Below are positions 30,118-38,747 of a stretch of 64,000 nt of DNA, piece by piece. Positions within the stretch are counted from its first letter, which is position 1. Every line of letters begins with the position of its first letter. The notes beneath the pieces are model-generated. The model was not told the DNA's origin and did not search any database. It was given only the letters and a program-made list of their open reading frames with translations. The translations under genes and the position numbers were made by a program. This stretch comes from Rheinheimera sp. D18 (lineage in GTDB: Bacteria > Pseudomonadota > Gammaproteobacteria > Enterobacterales > Alteromonadaceae): positions 1,674,001 to 1,738,000 of the forward strand of contig NZ_CP037745.1 in assembly GCF_004345025.1 (NCBI RefSeq), read 5' to 3'.

Positions 30118-30975
30118 ATGCGTTACCGGAGTAGTACATTAGTTATGCCCGACGTTCACAACACATATATAGGCCGTTACTTGCCAATACTATTAACTGT
30201 ATTGGCAGTATTAACTCCGGCTGCCTACGCTAAAACACCAAAGCCAGTAGCTGCCATCTCTAGCAGTGATGCGACACTAACCTTTTGCTATGAAGACAAA
30301 CAACTATTGCCTTATTACGCAGGCAATAGTAGCAATGTCCCTGAATTGCCGGGCGCATCTATAGAGCATCTGCGCGCGGCTGCAACGGCTACAGGCGTTA
30401 ATTTGCAATTAGTCCGTTTACCCTGGTTACGCTGTTTGCAAGGGTTAGAAGATAACAGCATAGATGCGTTAATTGCGTCTGTTGAAACAGAGCGCCTGCA
30501 TTATACGGTGTACCCTAAACTAGCTAACGGTGAACCGGATACCAATAAAGCATTTAACCAGTTGGGTTTGTGTTTAGCGCATCGCTTTGACAACCCAATA
30601 GAAAACAAGATAAACAATGAAACCGAGCACATTACTGTTGCCAGAGCATTAGGCTATCGAGCTATTAGCATGCCTAACAACGCCTCATTAATTGGCGTGC
30701 ATTCTGTACAAAAGGCGTTAGATTTAGTGGTGTCTGGGCGAGTGGATGCAACAACGGTGTTGTGCCAACTTAATGGTATAAATGCCAAAGAGCGCTACCT
30801 TAATTTATTACCTGTGCAGCTAATGTATCCGCCGATACACCAAAGTTTTGGCTATTTAATGTTGAGTAACAGTTTTTATCAACGTTATCCGCAGCTATCA
30901 GAACAGCTGTGGAATGCCCTTCCTAAAACTTTAGATAAAGCACGCTATTTAGAATACTTAAACGTTACAGAGTAA
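30118..30975 (+). CDS. Periplasmic substrate-binding-like protein
   Basis: A 285-residue protein with signal peptide (ILLTVLAVLTPAAYA). The mature part has LTFCYEDKQLLPYY near residue 58, then GASIEHLRAAATATGVNLQLVRLPWLRCLQGL and DALIASVETERL, the layout of SBP_bac_3-like amino-acid binding folds without a linked permease. It may be a sensor or scavenger rather than an ABC component. Start may be ATG 30118 or ATG 30145; neither has a strong ribosome site. It likely belongs to the ggt transcript. Confidence 0.75.
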   Translation: MRYRSSTLVMPDVHNTYIGRYLPILLTVLAVLTPAAYAKTPKPVAAISSSDATLTFCYEDKQLLPYYAGNSSNVPELPGASIEHLRAAATATGVNLQLVRLPWLRCLQGLEDNSIDALIASVETERLHYTVYPKLANGEPDTNKAFNQLGLCLAHRFDNPIENKINNETEHITVARALGYRAISMPNNASLIGVHSVQKALDLVVSGRVDATTVLCQLNGINAKERYLNLLPVQLMYPPIHQSFGYLMLSNSFYQRYPQLSEQLWNALPKTLDKARYLEYLNVTE

Positions 30976-30998
30976 TATTACCGAAGCTGATAATAAAT

Positions 30999-31018
30999 AA
31001 AGGTGCAATAGCACCTTT
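30999..31018. terminator. Bidirectional terminator between the binding protein and prpF
   Basis: Arms AAAGGTGC and GCACCTTT with AATA loop. T-rich on the plus side (TTTGTTATT) and A-rich upstream, so it may serve both converging genes. Confidence 0.75.
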
Positions 31019-31036
31019 GTTATTCAGGGAATTAGA

Positions 31037-32224
31037 TCAAAAACAATCGCCTGGCACGCGTACCCAACCTTCCATTAATACTCTGGCGCTGCGGCTCATA
31101 ATAGCTTTAGTAACCGCCCAGTTACCATCAATCAACTTAGCTTCTGCACCAACCCGTAAGGTGCCCGATGGGTGGCCAAACCGCACCGCTTGGCGTTCAA
31201 TGCCGCCAGCCGCCAAATTAACTAAAGTACCCGGAATAGCCGCTGCAGTACCTATAGCAACTGCAGCCGTGCCCATCATGGCATGATGCAGTTTGCCCAT
31301 AGATAAGGCGCGCACTAGTAAGTCGATGTCGGCTATGTCTACTGTTTTACCACTAGACGATACATAGTCTTTTGCTGGTGCAACAAAGGCCACTTTAGGC
31401 GTATGCTGGCGAGCTGCTGCTTCAGAAATATCACTAATTAAGCCCATTTTTACTGCGCCGTAAGCACGAATAGTTTCAAACATAGCTAAGGCTTTAGCAT
31501 CGCCGTTAATGGCATCTTGTAATTCTGTGCCGGTATAACCAATAGCGTCGGCATTAATAAAAATAGTCGGAATACCGGCATTGATTAACGTCGCTTTAAA
31601 GGTGCCTATACCTGGTACCTCTAAATCATCAACTAGGTTACCGGTAGGAAACATGGCACCACCGCCCTCACCTTCATCGGCTGCAGGATCGAGAAACTCA
31701 ATTTGTACTTCAGCTGCAGCAAAAGTAACGCCGTCTAACTCAAAGTCACCCGTTTCTTGTACTTCACCATTAGTAATAGGCACATGGGCAATAATGGTTT
31801 TTTTTATGTTGGCCTGCCAAATACGCACGGTACATAAGCCATTGTTTGGAATGCGTTCAGCCGCAACTAAGCCGTTACTTATCGCGAAAGAGCCAACCGC
31901 AGCGGTTAAATTACCGCAGTTACCGCTCCAATCAATAAAGGCTTTATCAATTGCTACTTGGCCAAACAGATAATCTACATCGTGTTCAGCTTGGCTGCTT
32001 TTACTTAAAATAACGGTTTTACTGGTACTAGATGTAGCGCCACCCATGCCGTCTGTGTGCTTACCGTATGGGTCTGGGCTGCCAATAACGCGCAGTAATA
32101 AATTATCTCGTGCTGCACCAGCGTGTTGCGCTGTGGCCGGTAAGTCATCTAATTTAAAAAATACACCTTTACTGGTGCCGCCGCGCATATAGGTGGCAGG
32201 AATTTTAATTTGCGGAACACTCAT
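31037..32224 (-). CDS. prpF: 2-methylaconitate cis-trans isomerase PrpF
   Basis: A 395-residue PrpF-family isomerase with two pseudo-symmetric diaminopimelate-epimerase-like halves. MRGGTSKGVFF near residue 13, GGATSSTSK near 60, SGNCGNLTAAVG near 98 and HPSGTLRVGAE near 358. It works with AcnD to turn 2-methylcitrate into 2-methylisocitrate via 2-methylaconitate. Last gene of the prp operon, 387 bases after acnD; that gap holds palindromic repeats. Confidence 0.96.
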   Translation of the reverse strand: MSVPQIKIPATYMRGGTSKGVFFKLDDLPATAQHAGAARDNLLLRVIGSPDPYGKHTDGMGGATSSTSKTVILSKSSQAEHDVDYLFGQVAIDKAFIDWSGNCGNLTAAVGSFAISNGLVAAERIPNNGLCTVRIWQANIKKTIIAHVPITNGEVQETGDFELDGVTFAAAEVQIEFLDPAADEGEGGGAMFPTGNLVDDLEVPGIGTFKATLINAGIPTIFINADAIGYTGTELQDAINGDAKALAMFETIRAYGAVKMGLISDISEAAARQHTPKVAFVAPAKDYVSSSGKTVDIADIDLLVRALSMGKLHHAMMGTAAVAIGTAAAIPGTLVNLAAGGIERQAVRFGHPSGTLRVGAEAKLIDGNWAVTKAIMSRSARVLMEGWVRVPGDCF

Positions 32225-32289
32225 AACTATTAGTCTCGGTTATCGTTTATATTTTATTTATCTTTACAGGTGGTTTGAGGCAGAGGTTC

Positions 32290-32381
32290 GAGCCGATGTC
32301 CTATTTAGCTCGTCGCAGCAACTCGCTCACGCTAGCGCGTTCACTCAAACACTCTGCGCCGACAAAACAGGACATCGGCTC
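32290..32381. repeat. Palindromic repeat copy 1 in the acnD-prpF gap
   Basis: Outer arms GAGCCGATGTCCT (32290-32302) and AGGACATCGGCTC (32369-32381), 13 of 13 complementary. Inner core 32314-32358 reads CGCAGCAACTCG...ACTCAAACACTCTGCG, the reverse-complement version of the core found at 32436-32480 and 35402-35448, but its own ends (CGCAG/CTGCG) and outer arms differ and still pair. Confidence 0.85.
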
Positions 32382-32408
32382 TACTTTGCACATCGCTGAT
32401 GCATATAG

Positions 32409-32509
32409 CTTTGGTTGGAACCTCTGAAATGTTGTCACAGAGTGTCTGAGTCCTGCCGTAGGCATGGACGAGTTGCTGTGACAAGCAGTTCAGAGCGTTG
32501 CAACCAAAG
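32409..32509. repeat. Palindromic repeat copy 2 in the acnD-prpF gap
   Basis: Nested arms CTTTGGTTG/CAACCAAAG (32409-32417, 32501-32509), TCTGAA/TTCAGA and TTGTCACAG/CTGTGACAA (32432-32440, 32476-32484) surround a core 32436-32480. The core contains AGTGTCTGAGTCCTGCCG and GGACGAGTTGCTGTG. Confidence 0.85.
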
Positions 32510-32590
32510 CCTAAATCTAAGCCTTAAGCCTTAAGCCAAAACCTAAATGTAAGCCTTAAACCAAAGCCAAAACTTAAACTTAAGCCTGAA
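32508..32590. repeat. Degenerate short tandem repeat (AAGCCTTA-like)
   Basis: About ten imperfect units such as aagccta, aagcctt, aagccaa and cttaaac follow each other before the acnD stop side. Looks like slipped-strand expansion; no coding potential seen. Confidence 0.65.
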
Positions 32591-32611
32591 TCAACAATAA
32601 AACCGACTCAC

Positions 32612-35200
32612 TTAAACCGCACCCTGTAAAAAGTCCTGCGCAAAACGCTGTAACACACCACCAGCTTCGTAAATTGACACCTCTTCTGCGGTGTCTAAAC
32701 GGCAGGTTACTGGCACCTTTAGTGTTTCGCCATTAGTACGATGAATAACCAAGGTAACCGTTGAACGTGGTGTGCAATCGCCTATTACGTCATAGGTTTC
32801 AGTACCGTCTAACTGCAGCGTAGTGCGTGTGGTACCTGGTGCAAACTCTAACGGCAACACTCCCATACCAATTAAGTTAGTACGATGAATACGCTCAAAA
32901 CCTTCTGCCGCAATAGCTTCTACACCGGCTAAACGTACGCCTTTAGCAGCCCAGTCACGCGATGAACCTTGGCCATAATCGGCACCTGCAACAATGATTA
33001 ACGGCTGTTTGCGCTGCATATAGGTTTCAATGGCTTCCCACATGCGGGTAACCTTACCCTCGGGTTCAATACGCGCTAATGAACCTTGCTTAACTTTGCC
33101 ATCTACTACGGCCATTTCGTTAATTAGTTTAGGGTTGGCAAAGGTAGCGCGCTGTGCGGTTAGGTGATCACCGCGGTGCGTGGCATAAGAGTTAAAATCT
33201 TCTTCTGGCAGCCCCATTTTATGCAAGTATTCACCCGCCGCACTGTCTAGCATTATCGCGTTTGATGGCGACAAGTGGTCGGTGGTAATGTTGTCACCCA
33301 ATACAGCAAGCGGACGCATACCTGTTAACGTGCGCTCACCTGCTAACGCGCCTTCCCAATAAGGTGGGCGACGAATATAAGTGCTTTGTGGCCGCCAGTC
33401 ATACAGTGGGCTAATTTGCTCACCGTAATCTACCGCTAAGTCAAACATTGGCTCGTACACTTTACGGAACTGCTCGGGTTTAACACTGGCTTTTACTACC
33501 GCATCAATTTCAGCATCGGTTGGCCAAATATCTTTTAAGGTAATAGCGCTACCATCTGGGTTAAAGCCTAAGGCATCTTTTTCAATATCAAAGCGAATAG
33601 TACCGGCAATAGCATACGCCACTACCAGTGCTGGTGAGGCTAAAAACGCTTGCTTAGCATACGGGTGAATACGACCATCGAAGTTGCGGTTACCCGACAA
33701 TACGGCAGTTGCATACAAGTCACGTTCAACCACTTCTTGTTGAATAATAGGGTCTAACGCACCGCTCATACCGTTACAAGTGGTACAAGCAAAACCAACA
33801 ATACCAAAGCCTAACTGTTCTAGCTCAGTTAATAACTTAGCGTCGTTTAAATACAGCTCTACGGTTTTAGAGCCCGGCGCTAACGAGCTTTTCACCCAAC
33901 TTTTACGGGTTAAACCTTTCGCATTGGCGTTACGCGCTAACAAGCCGGCAGCAATAACGTTACGCGGGTTACTGGTATTAGTGCAGCTAGTAATAGCGGC
34001 AATAATAACGGCACCATCGGGCATTTTGCCGTCTTCAATTATATACTTACCGGCAATACCTTTAGCGGTTAAATCGCTAGTTGCTAAACGCGCATGCGGG
34101 TTAGACGGGCCTGCCATAGTGCGGCCAACGCTTGATAAATCAAACTTAAGTACTCGCTCGTACTCTGCTGTTTTTAGGCTTTCTGCCCACAGGCCTGCCA
34201 CTTTAGCGTAGGTTTCTACTAGCTTAACTTGCTCAGCGTCGCGGCCAGTTAAGGTTAAATAATCCAGCGTTTGCTGGTCAATGGCAAACATAGCTGCAGT
34301 TGCACCATATTCTGGTGTCATATTGGAGATAGTTGCTCTGTCACCTAAACTTAGGCTATCTGCGCCTGCACCATAAAACTCTAAGTAACTTGATACCACT
34401 TTTTGCTGGCGTAAGAATTCAGTTAGCGCAAGCACTATGTCGGTGGCCATAATGCCTTCTTGTGCTTTACCGGTAAGCTCAACACCAATAATATCGGGCA
34501 GGCGCATCCAGCTGGCGCGGCCTAGCATAACGCTTTCTGCTTCTAGGCCACCCACACCAATGGCAATAACACCTAACGCATCAACATGCGGCGTATGGCT
34601 GTCGGTACCTACTAAAGTATCTGGAAACGCCACGCCGTTAAGCGAATGAATTACCGGTGACATACGCTCTAAGTTAATTTGATGCATAATGCCGTTACCT
34701 GGCGGGATAACTTCAACGTTTTTAAAGGCTTTTTTAGTCCAGTTAATAAAGTGGAAACGGTCGTCGTTACGGCGGTCTTCTATCGCACGATTTTTCTCAA
34801 ACGCGTCGGCTTCAAAGCCGGCATGCTCTACTGCTAACGAGTGGTCAACAATTAGCTGCGTTGGTACTACTGGGTTTACTTTTGACGGATCACCGCCCTT
34901 TTCAGCAATGGCATCGCGCAGGCCTGCTAAGTCAACTAATGCGGTTTGGCCTAAAATATCATGACACACTACACGGGCTGGAAACCAAGGAAAATCGAGA
35001 TCGCGCTTGCGGTAAATTAACTGTTTTAGTGCATCAGTTAACATAGCAGGATCACAGCGGCGCACTAAGTTTTCGGCATGCACACGTGAGGTATAAGGTA
35101 ATTTGGCGTAGGCGCCCGGTTCAATGGCGTCAACCGCGGCTTGGGTATCAAAATAATCTAATTTAGTGCCCGGTAAGGGTTTACGGTACTGGCTGTTCAT
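32612..35200 (-). CDS. acnD: Fe/S-dependent 2-methylcitrate dehydratase AcnD
   Basis: An 862-residue aconitase-fold enzyme that dehydrates 2-methylcitrate to 2-methylaconitate. Cluster cysteines are in TSCTNTSNPRN near residue 410 and FACTTCNGMSG near 475-480; other motifs are VGTDSHTPHVDALG, YGQGSSRDWAAKG and EGFERIHR. Start ATG 35200, with AGGTAA 6 bases upstream; the frame extends to 35248 without support. The AcnD/PrpF pair replaces PrpD, a variant known from Shewanella and related bacteria. Confidence 0.96.
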   Translation of the reverse strand: MNSQYRKPLPGTKLDYFDTQAAVDAIEPGAYAKLPYTSRVHAENLVRRCDPAMLTDALKQLIYRKRDLDFPWFPARVVCHDILGQTALVDLAGLRDAIAEKGGDPSKVNPVVPTQLIVDHSLAVEHAGFEADAFEKNRAIEDRRNDDRFHFINWTKKAFKNVEVIPPGNGIMHQINLERMSPVIHSLNGVAFPDTLVGTDSHTPHVDALGVIAIGVGGLEAESVMLGRASWMRLPDIIGVELTGKAQEGIMATDIVLALTEFLRQQKVVSSYLEFYGAGADSLSLGDRATISNMTPEYGATAAMFAIDQQTLDYLTLTGRDAEQVKLVETYAKVAGLWAESLKTAEYERVLKFDLSSVGRTMAGPSNPHARLATSDLTAKGIAGKYIIEDGKMPDGAVIIAAITSCTNTSNPRNVIAAGLLARNANAKGLTRKSWVKSSLAPGSKTVELYLNDAKLLTELEQLGFGIVGFACTTCNGMSGALDPIIQQEVVERDLYATAVLSGNRNFDGRIHPYAKQAFLASPALVVAYAIAGTIRFDIEKDALGFNPDGSAITLKDIWPTDAEIDAVVKASVKPEQFRKVYEPMFDLAVDYGEQISPLYDWRPQSTYIRRPPYWEGALAGERTLTGMRPLAVLGDNITTDHLSPSNAIMLDSAAGEYLHKMGLPEEDFNSYATHRGDHLTAQRATFANPKLINEMAVVDGKVKQGSLARIEPEGKVTRMWEAIETYMQRKQPLIIVAGADYGQGSSRDWAAKGVRLAGVEAIAAEGFERIHRTNLIGMGVLPLEFAPGTTRTTLQLDGTETYDVIGDCTPRSTVTLVIHRTNGETLKVPVTCRLDTAEEVSIYEAGGVLQRFAQDFLQGAV

Positions 35201-35245
35201 AATGGTTACCTGTGTATGAGTAATTCTCACGTTAAGCGTTACGCT

Positions 35246-35345
35246 CAAATCGGTTTGACCACACCAACACGCCGTAAACCCATCCCTGGGGGCTCCTTTT
35301 CGCCCGTCCAGGGCTACAAGGGTTGGCTTAGTTCAAACCGATTTG
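35246..35345. repeat. Large palindrome, second repeat family, in the prpC-acnD gap
   Basis: Outer arms CAAATCGGTTTGA (35246-35258) and TCAAACCGATTTG (35333-35345) match 13 of 13. Inner pairs CCAAC/GTTGG (35264-35268, 35322-35326) and CCCTGG/CCAGGG (35284-35289, 35308-35313). The core (GCCGTAAACCCATCCCTGG...) differs from the other family but has the same variable-arm design. Confidence 0.8.
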
Positions 35346-35379
35346 GCTTTATCTCGTTAAGCTATTCGTTTAACAGTGA

Positions 35380-35470
35380 AGTTGCCCCCGTTTAGCACAG
35401 CCACAGAGTGTCTGAGTCCTGCCGAAGGCATAAGGACGAGTTGCTGTGGCGAGCATAAATGGGTGCAACT
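35380..35470. repeat. Palindromic repeat copy 3 in the prpC-acnD gap
   Basis: Core 35402-35448 is nearly the same as at 32436-32480 (AGTGTCTGAGTCCTGCCG, then GGACGAGTTGCTGTG, two extra bases in the loop). Flanks AGTTGC/GCAACT (35380-35385, 35465-35470) and CCACAG/CTGTGG pair with each other but are unlike those of copy 2. Confidence 0.85.
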
Positions 35471-35496
35471 AAATACCACGCTAAATAAGGCACAAC

Positions 35497-36624
35497 TTAA
35501 CGCTGGGCAATCGGCTTAACACTACGTGGTTCAACACCAACATAGTCAGCACTTGGCCGTATAATACGGTTGTCAGCGCGTTGCTCCATTACGTGTGCTG
35601 CCCAACCCGTTAAACGACTACAAACAAAAATTGGTGTAAACAACTTAGTAGGAATACCCATGTAGTTATAAGCCGATGCGTGGAAGAAGTCGGCATTACA
35701 GAACAGTTTTTTCTCACGCCACATTACCGCTTCACAGCGCACTGATACGTCATATAACAGTGTATCGCCATTGGCTTGGGCCAGCTTTTCTGACCACTGC
35801 TTAATTACCGCGTTACGTGGGTCTGACTCTGAATACACCGCATGGCCAAAGCCCATGATTTTTTCTTTACGCTCAAGCATACCTAACAGCTTTTGCTCGG
35901 CATCATCAGCGCTGGTCATTTTCTCAATCAGTTCCATCGCCGCTTCGTTAGCGCCACCATGTAATGGGCCACGTAGCGAACCAATAGCACCGGTAATGCA
36001 CGAGTGCATATCACTTAGAGTTGAAGCACAAACGCGCGCGGTAAAGGTTGAGGCATTAAACTCATGCTCAGCATATAAAATAAGTGAGGCTTGCATGACT
36101 TCGGTGTGCAGCGCCTGTGGCTTTTCACCATGTAATGTCCATAAAAACTGTTCTGCAATAGACTCTGCCGCCGTTTCAACGTCAATACGTTTGCCGTGGT
36201 GGCTAAAGTTATACCAGTAGTTTACTAAACCTGGAAAAATAGCTAATAAGCGATCACTAGCATCTTGCTGCTGCGCAAAACTCTGTTCAGTTTCTAAATT
36301 ACCTAACATAGAACAACCGGTGCGCATAACGTCCATTGGGTGCGCTGAAGCCGGAATACGCTCTAATACGTCTTTTAAAGCTTGAGGTAAGCTACGCAAA
36401 CTTTTTAACTTGGCTTTATAGGCCGCTAATTCTGCGATGTTTGGCAGCTCGCCTTTTAACACTAAGTGCGCAACTTCTTCAAACTCACAGTGCGCCGCTA
36501 AATCTTTAACATCATAACCACGATAGGTTAAACCTGAACCGGTTTTACCAACAGTTGAAAGTGCTGTTTTACCTGCAACCTGACCACGCAAACCTGCGCC
36601 GGTTAACTGTTTTGCATTTGCCAT
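35497..36624 (-). CDS. prpC: 2-methylcitrate synthase
   Basis: A 375-residue citrate-synthase-fold enzyme joining propionyl-CoA and oxaloacetate. TYRGYDVKDLA near residue 34, catalytic histidines in PLHGGANEAA near 225 and MGFGHAVY near 265, and the aspartate region in CRLTGWAAHVMEQ. Start ATG 36624 with AAGGAC 6 bases upstream; the longer frame to 36696 would overlap prpB. Second enzyme gene of the operon, 28 bases after prpB. Confidence 0.97.
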   Translation of the reverse strand: MANAKQLTGAGLRGQVAGKTALSTVGKTGSGLTYRGYDVKDLAAHCEFEEVAHLVLKGELPNIAELAAYKAKLKSLRSLPQALKDVLERIPASAHPMDVMRTGCSMLGNLETEQSFAQQQDASDRLLAIFPGLVNYWYNFSHHGKRIDVETAAESIAEQFLWTLHGEKPQALHTEVMQASLILYAEHEFNASTFTARVCASTLSDMHSCITGAIGSLRGPLHGGANEAAMELIEKMTSADDAEQKLLGMLERKEKIMGFGHAVYSESDPRNAVIKQWSEKLAQANGDTLLYDVSVRCEAVMWREKKLFCNADFFHASAYNYMGIPTKLFTPIFVCSRLTGWAAHVMEQRADNRIIRPSADYVGVEPRSVKPIAQR

Positions 36625-36652
36625 TATCTTGTCCTTATTATCTTTAGAATGC

Positions 36653-37537
36653 TTATTTAGTTTTGCTGCTAAACAGCTGATCCAGCTTTTCTTCAAAACT
36701 GTGATAATTTAAAAAGTCATACAGTTCAGTCCGTGTTTGCATATTGTCAATCACGGCTTTTTGATCGCCATTGGCTAAAATAGATTGATACACATTAAGC
36801 GCCGCTTTATTCATTGCTCTAAACGCACTTAATGGGTACAACACCATCGCCACACCCACGCTACCTAATTCGGCCTTATTAAACAGTGGTGTTTGGCCAA
36901 ACTCAGTAATGTTTGCCAATACCGGCACCTTTAATGCTTTGGTAAAGGCTTGATATTGCTCTAGCGTATGCACAGCTTCAGCAAATATTGCATCAGCACC
37001 GGCAGCTTCACAGGCTAAAGCGCGCTCTATTGCTGCATCAACGCCTTGTTGTGCTAACGCATCGGTACGCGCCATAATAAAAAAGCTTTCGTCGGTACGC
37101 GCATCAACACTGGCTTTTACCCGATCAACCATCTCGTCTAACGACACAATTTCTTTATTTGGCCGGTGACCACAGCGCTTTTGCGCTACCTGATCTTCAA
37201 TATGAAATCCTGCCGCTCCGGCACGTGTCATTTCTTTTACCGTACGAGCAATATTAAATGCTCCACCCCAACCAGTATCAGCATCTACCAATAACGGCAC
37301 GCTAGTGGCGGCGGTAATACGACGAATATCTTCACAAACATCATTTAACGATGTCATACCTAAATCAGGCAAACCAAAAGAGGCATTCGCCACACCAGCA
37401 CCCGACAGATAAAGTGCCTGATGGCCAGTACGCTCGGCCATCATAGCGGTGTACGCGTTAATTGTGCCAACAATTTGCAGCGGTGTATTCGCCTTAATAG
37501 CCGCGCGAAATTTTTGGCCGGCAGTAAGTGTGCTCAT
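36653..37537 (-). CDS. prpB: 2-methylisocitrate lyase
   Basis: A 294-residue isocitrate-lyase-superfamily enzyme that splits 2-methylisocitrate into pyruvate and succinate. [15 protein letters not shown] near residue 43, magnesium aspartates in VDADTGWGG near 86, and the active-site loop KRCGHRP near 121. It starts 1 base after the gntR stop, so the regulator and lyase are read from one transcript. Confidence 0.97.
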   Translation of the reverse strand: MSTLTAGQKFRAAIKANTPLQIVGTINAYTAMMAERTGHQALYLSGAGVANASFGLPDLGMTSLNDVCEDIRRITAATSVPLLVDADTGWGGAFNIARTVKEMTRAGAAGFHIEDQVAQKRCGHRPNKEIVSLDEMVDRVKASVDARTDESFFIMARTDALAQQGVDAAIERALACEAAGADAIFAEAVHTLEQYQAFTKALKVPVLANITEFGQTPLFNKAELGSVGVAMVLYPLSAFRAMNKAALNVYQSILANGDQKAVIDNMQTRTELYDFLNYHSFEEKLDQLFSSKTK

Positions 37538-37538
37538 G

Positions 37539-38222
37539 TTAAGTCCTCATTTGTTCTAGTTGTTTTTCAATATTTAACCGCGACGCTGCTATATGGCGGC
37601 GCATTAATAATTCGGCAAGTTCACCATCACGGTTAGCAATGGCATTAAGAATAGCTTTATGTTCATCAAAAGCCCGTGATACCCGAGGCCCATTCATACC
37701 TAGCTGCACGCGATACATACGCACTAAATAATACAGCTCATCACACAGGATATTAATAAGGTAGTCATTTTTGCTGCCCAAGATAATGCGGTAATGAAAA
37801 TCCAGATCGCCCGCTTCTTGATAATAGCTTTCGCCTTCGCGCACACGCTGCGTACTTAAGTGCTGATCGAGTAATTGGCGCAATTCGGCTATTTCGCTAT
37901 CAGCCATGTGCTCTGCGGCCAAACGGCACGCCATACCCTCAAGGGTTTCGCGTAACTGATATAATGATAGCAAACCTTTTGTCGACAATTTGACTACGCG
38001 AGCGCCGGCATTAGGAATACGCTCAATAAGATGGCAGCGCTCTAAGCGCGCTAAAGCCTCACGCAGTGGCGCACGGCTAAGATCAAAACGTTTTGCCAGC
38101 TCCGGCTCACTAATTTTGCTACCCGCAGCGATTTCACCTTCAACAATTGCGCGCTGCACTTCTAGCAACACGCGATCAGCGGCAGTAATAGGAGAACGTA
38201 ATGAAGGATGCGGTACCGTCAT
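37539..38222 (-). CDS. GntR-family (FCD) regulator of the propionate operon
   Basis: A 227-residue repressor-type protein. N-terminal winged helix (residues 15-80: [34 protein letters not shown]) and C-terminal FCD ligand domain with metal-binding histidines ([13 protein letters not shown]). Start ATG 38222 is chosen because [11 protein letters not shown] fits the domain; a palindromic operator covers the ribosome-binding area directly upstream. First gene of gntR-prpB-prpC-acnD-prpF. A GntR-type propionate regulator named PrpQ is known to me from Shewanella-like genomes; this may be its counterpart, but that is not proven here. Confidence 0.9.
   Translation of the reverse strand: MTVPHPSLRSPITAADRVLLEVQRAIVEGEIAAGSKISEPELAKRFDLSRAPLREALARLERCHLIERIPNAGARVVKLSTKGLLSLYQLRETLEGMACRLAAEHMADSEIAELRQLLDQHLSTQRVREGESYYQEAGDLDFHYRIILGSKNDYLINILCDELYYLVRMYRVQLGMNGPRVSRAFDEHKAILNAIANRDGELAELLMRRHIAASRLNIEKQLEQMRT
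37978..37989. promoter_or_regulatory. Intragenic TTGTCGACAA palindrome in the GntR gene
   Basis: Ten-base perfect palindrome TTGTCGACAA at 37979-37988, identical to the core at 38299-38308. It lies about 240 bases inside the regulator gene; it could be a secondary repressor site or a chance match. Confidence 0.45.
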
Positions 38223-38224
38223 AA

Positions 38225-38236
38225 ATTGTCGACACA
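38225..38236. promoter_or_regulatory. Putative GntR operator overlapping the gntR ribosome site
   Basis: ATTGTCGACACA, nine matches to the ATTGTCGACAAT palindrome, 3 bases before the gntR ATG. Binding here would block expression of the whole operon. Confidence 0.55.
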
Positions 38237-38297
38237 AAATAAAGATGCGATAGTTTTAAAGGCTTTTAACTGCTTAGTCAAGTAAACCAAGGTATAT

Positions 38298-38309
38298 ATT
38301 GTCGACAAT
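38298..38309. promoter_or_regulatory. Putative GntR operator upstream of the prp operon
   Basis: Perfect 12-base palindrome ATTGTCGACAAT about 76 bases before the regulator start, next to AT-rich TATATATT. Confidence 0.7.
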
Positions 38310-38589
38310 CAACGGAAAAATGTGAATCCAGCTTTACAAAAAATATGAGCTGGTATTGGCTGTCTTTACAATTGAATTTATAAAACCAGATTTAATTTAG
38401 AATAAATAAGCATTAAAAATAGTGAAGCAATACATTTAACGAATAAAAGACGCAACAAATGTTAGCGCACTAAAGTCGGGACAACTCAATAATACAGCAG
38501 GTTTCACGTAACAAGCTGGGGATAAGTTGAGGATAAGCTGGGTGCAAATTTAAAAAAACGTATCAGTTCAATGGTATCTAAGTATCACC
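38310..38589. other. Non-coding gap, part 1
   Basis: AT-rich sequence between the prp operator and the possible small RNA. I see no open frame with a ribosome site and no clear promoter pair; only a weak TTGAGG-N17-TTAAAA around 38529-38557 on the plus strand. Confidence 0.4.
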
Positions 38590-38735
38590 GTTAGTAAGCA
38601 ATTTTTTTTTGCTTTACTAGACTGGATCTTACCTTGAAAACATTTGTAGTAGTAACGATAGCGCACGGCTCATTCCCTATGAGCCATTCCCCTAGGCCCG
38701 GAACAATGCAAATTAGTTCCGGGCTACTTTTATCT
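38590..38735 (+). ncRNA. Possible small RNA with three hairpins and a terminator
   Basis: Three consecutive stems on the plus strand: GTAAGCA/GCTTTAC around a T-stretch (38594-38617), GGCTCAT/ATGAGCC (38667-38673, 38679-38685), and GCCCGGAAC/GTTCCGGGC (38696-38704, 38716-38724) followed by TACTTTTATCT. The last is a plus-strand intrinsic terminator, yet no plus-strand gene precedes it: both neighbours (gntR and tatD) are on the minus strand. An unannotated small RNA is the simplest reading. 5' end unknown. Confidence 0.4.
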
Positions 38736-38747
38736 AGGCCTATAACG

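Noticed and set aside
32280..32300. GAGGTTCGAGCC, similar to a tRNA T-arm
   Set aside because: No acceptor or anticodon stem fits around it; the bases belong to the arm of palindrome copy 1.
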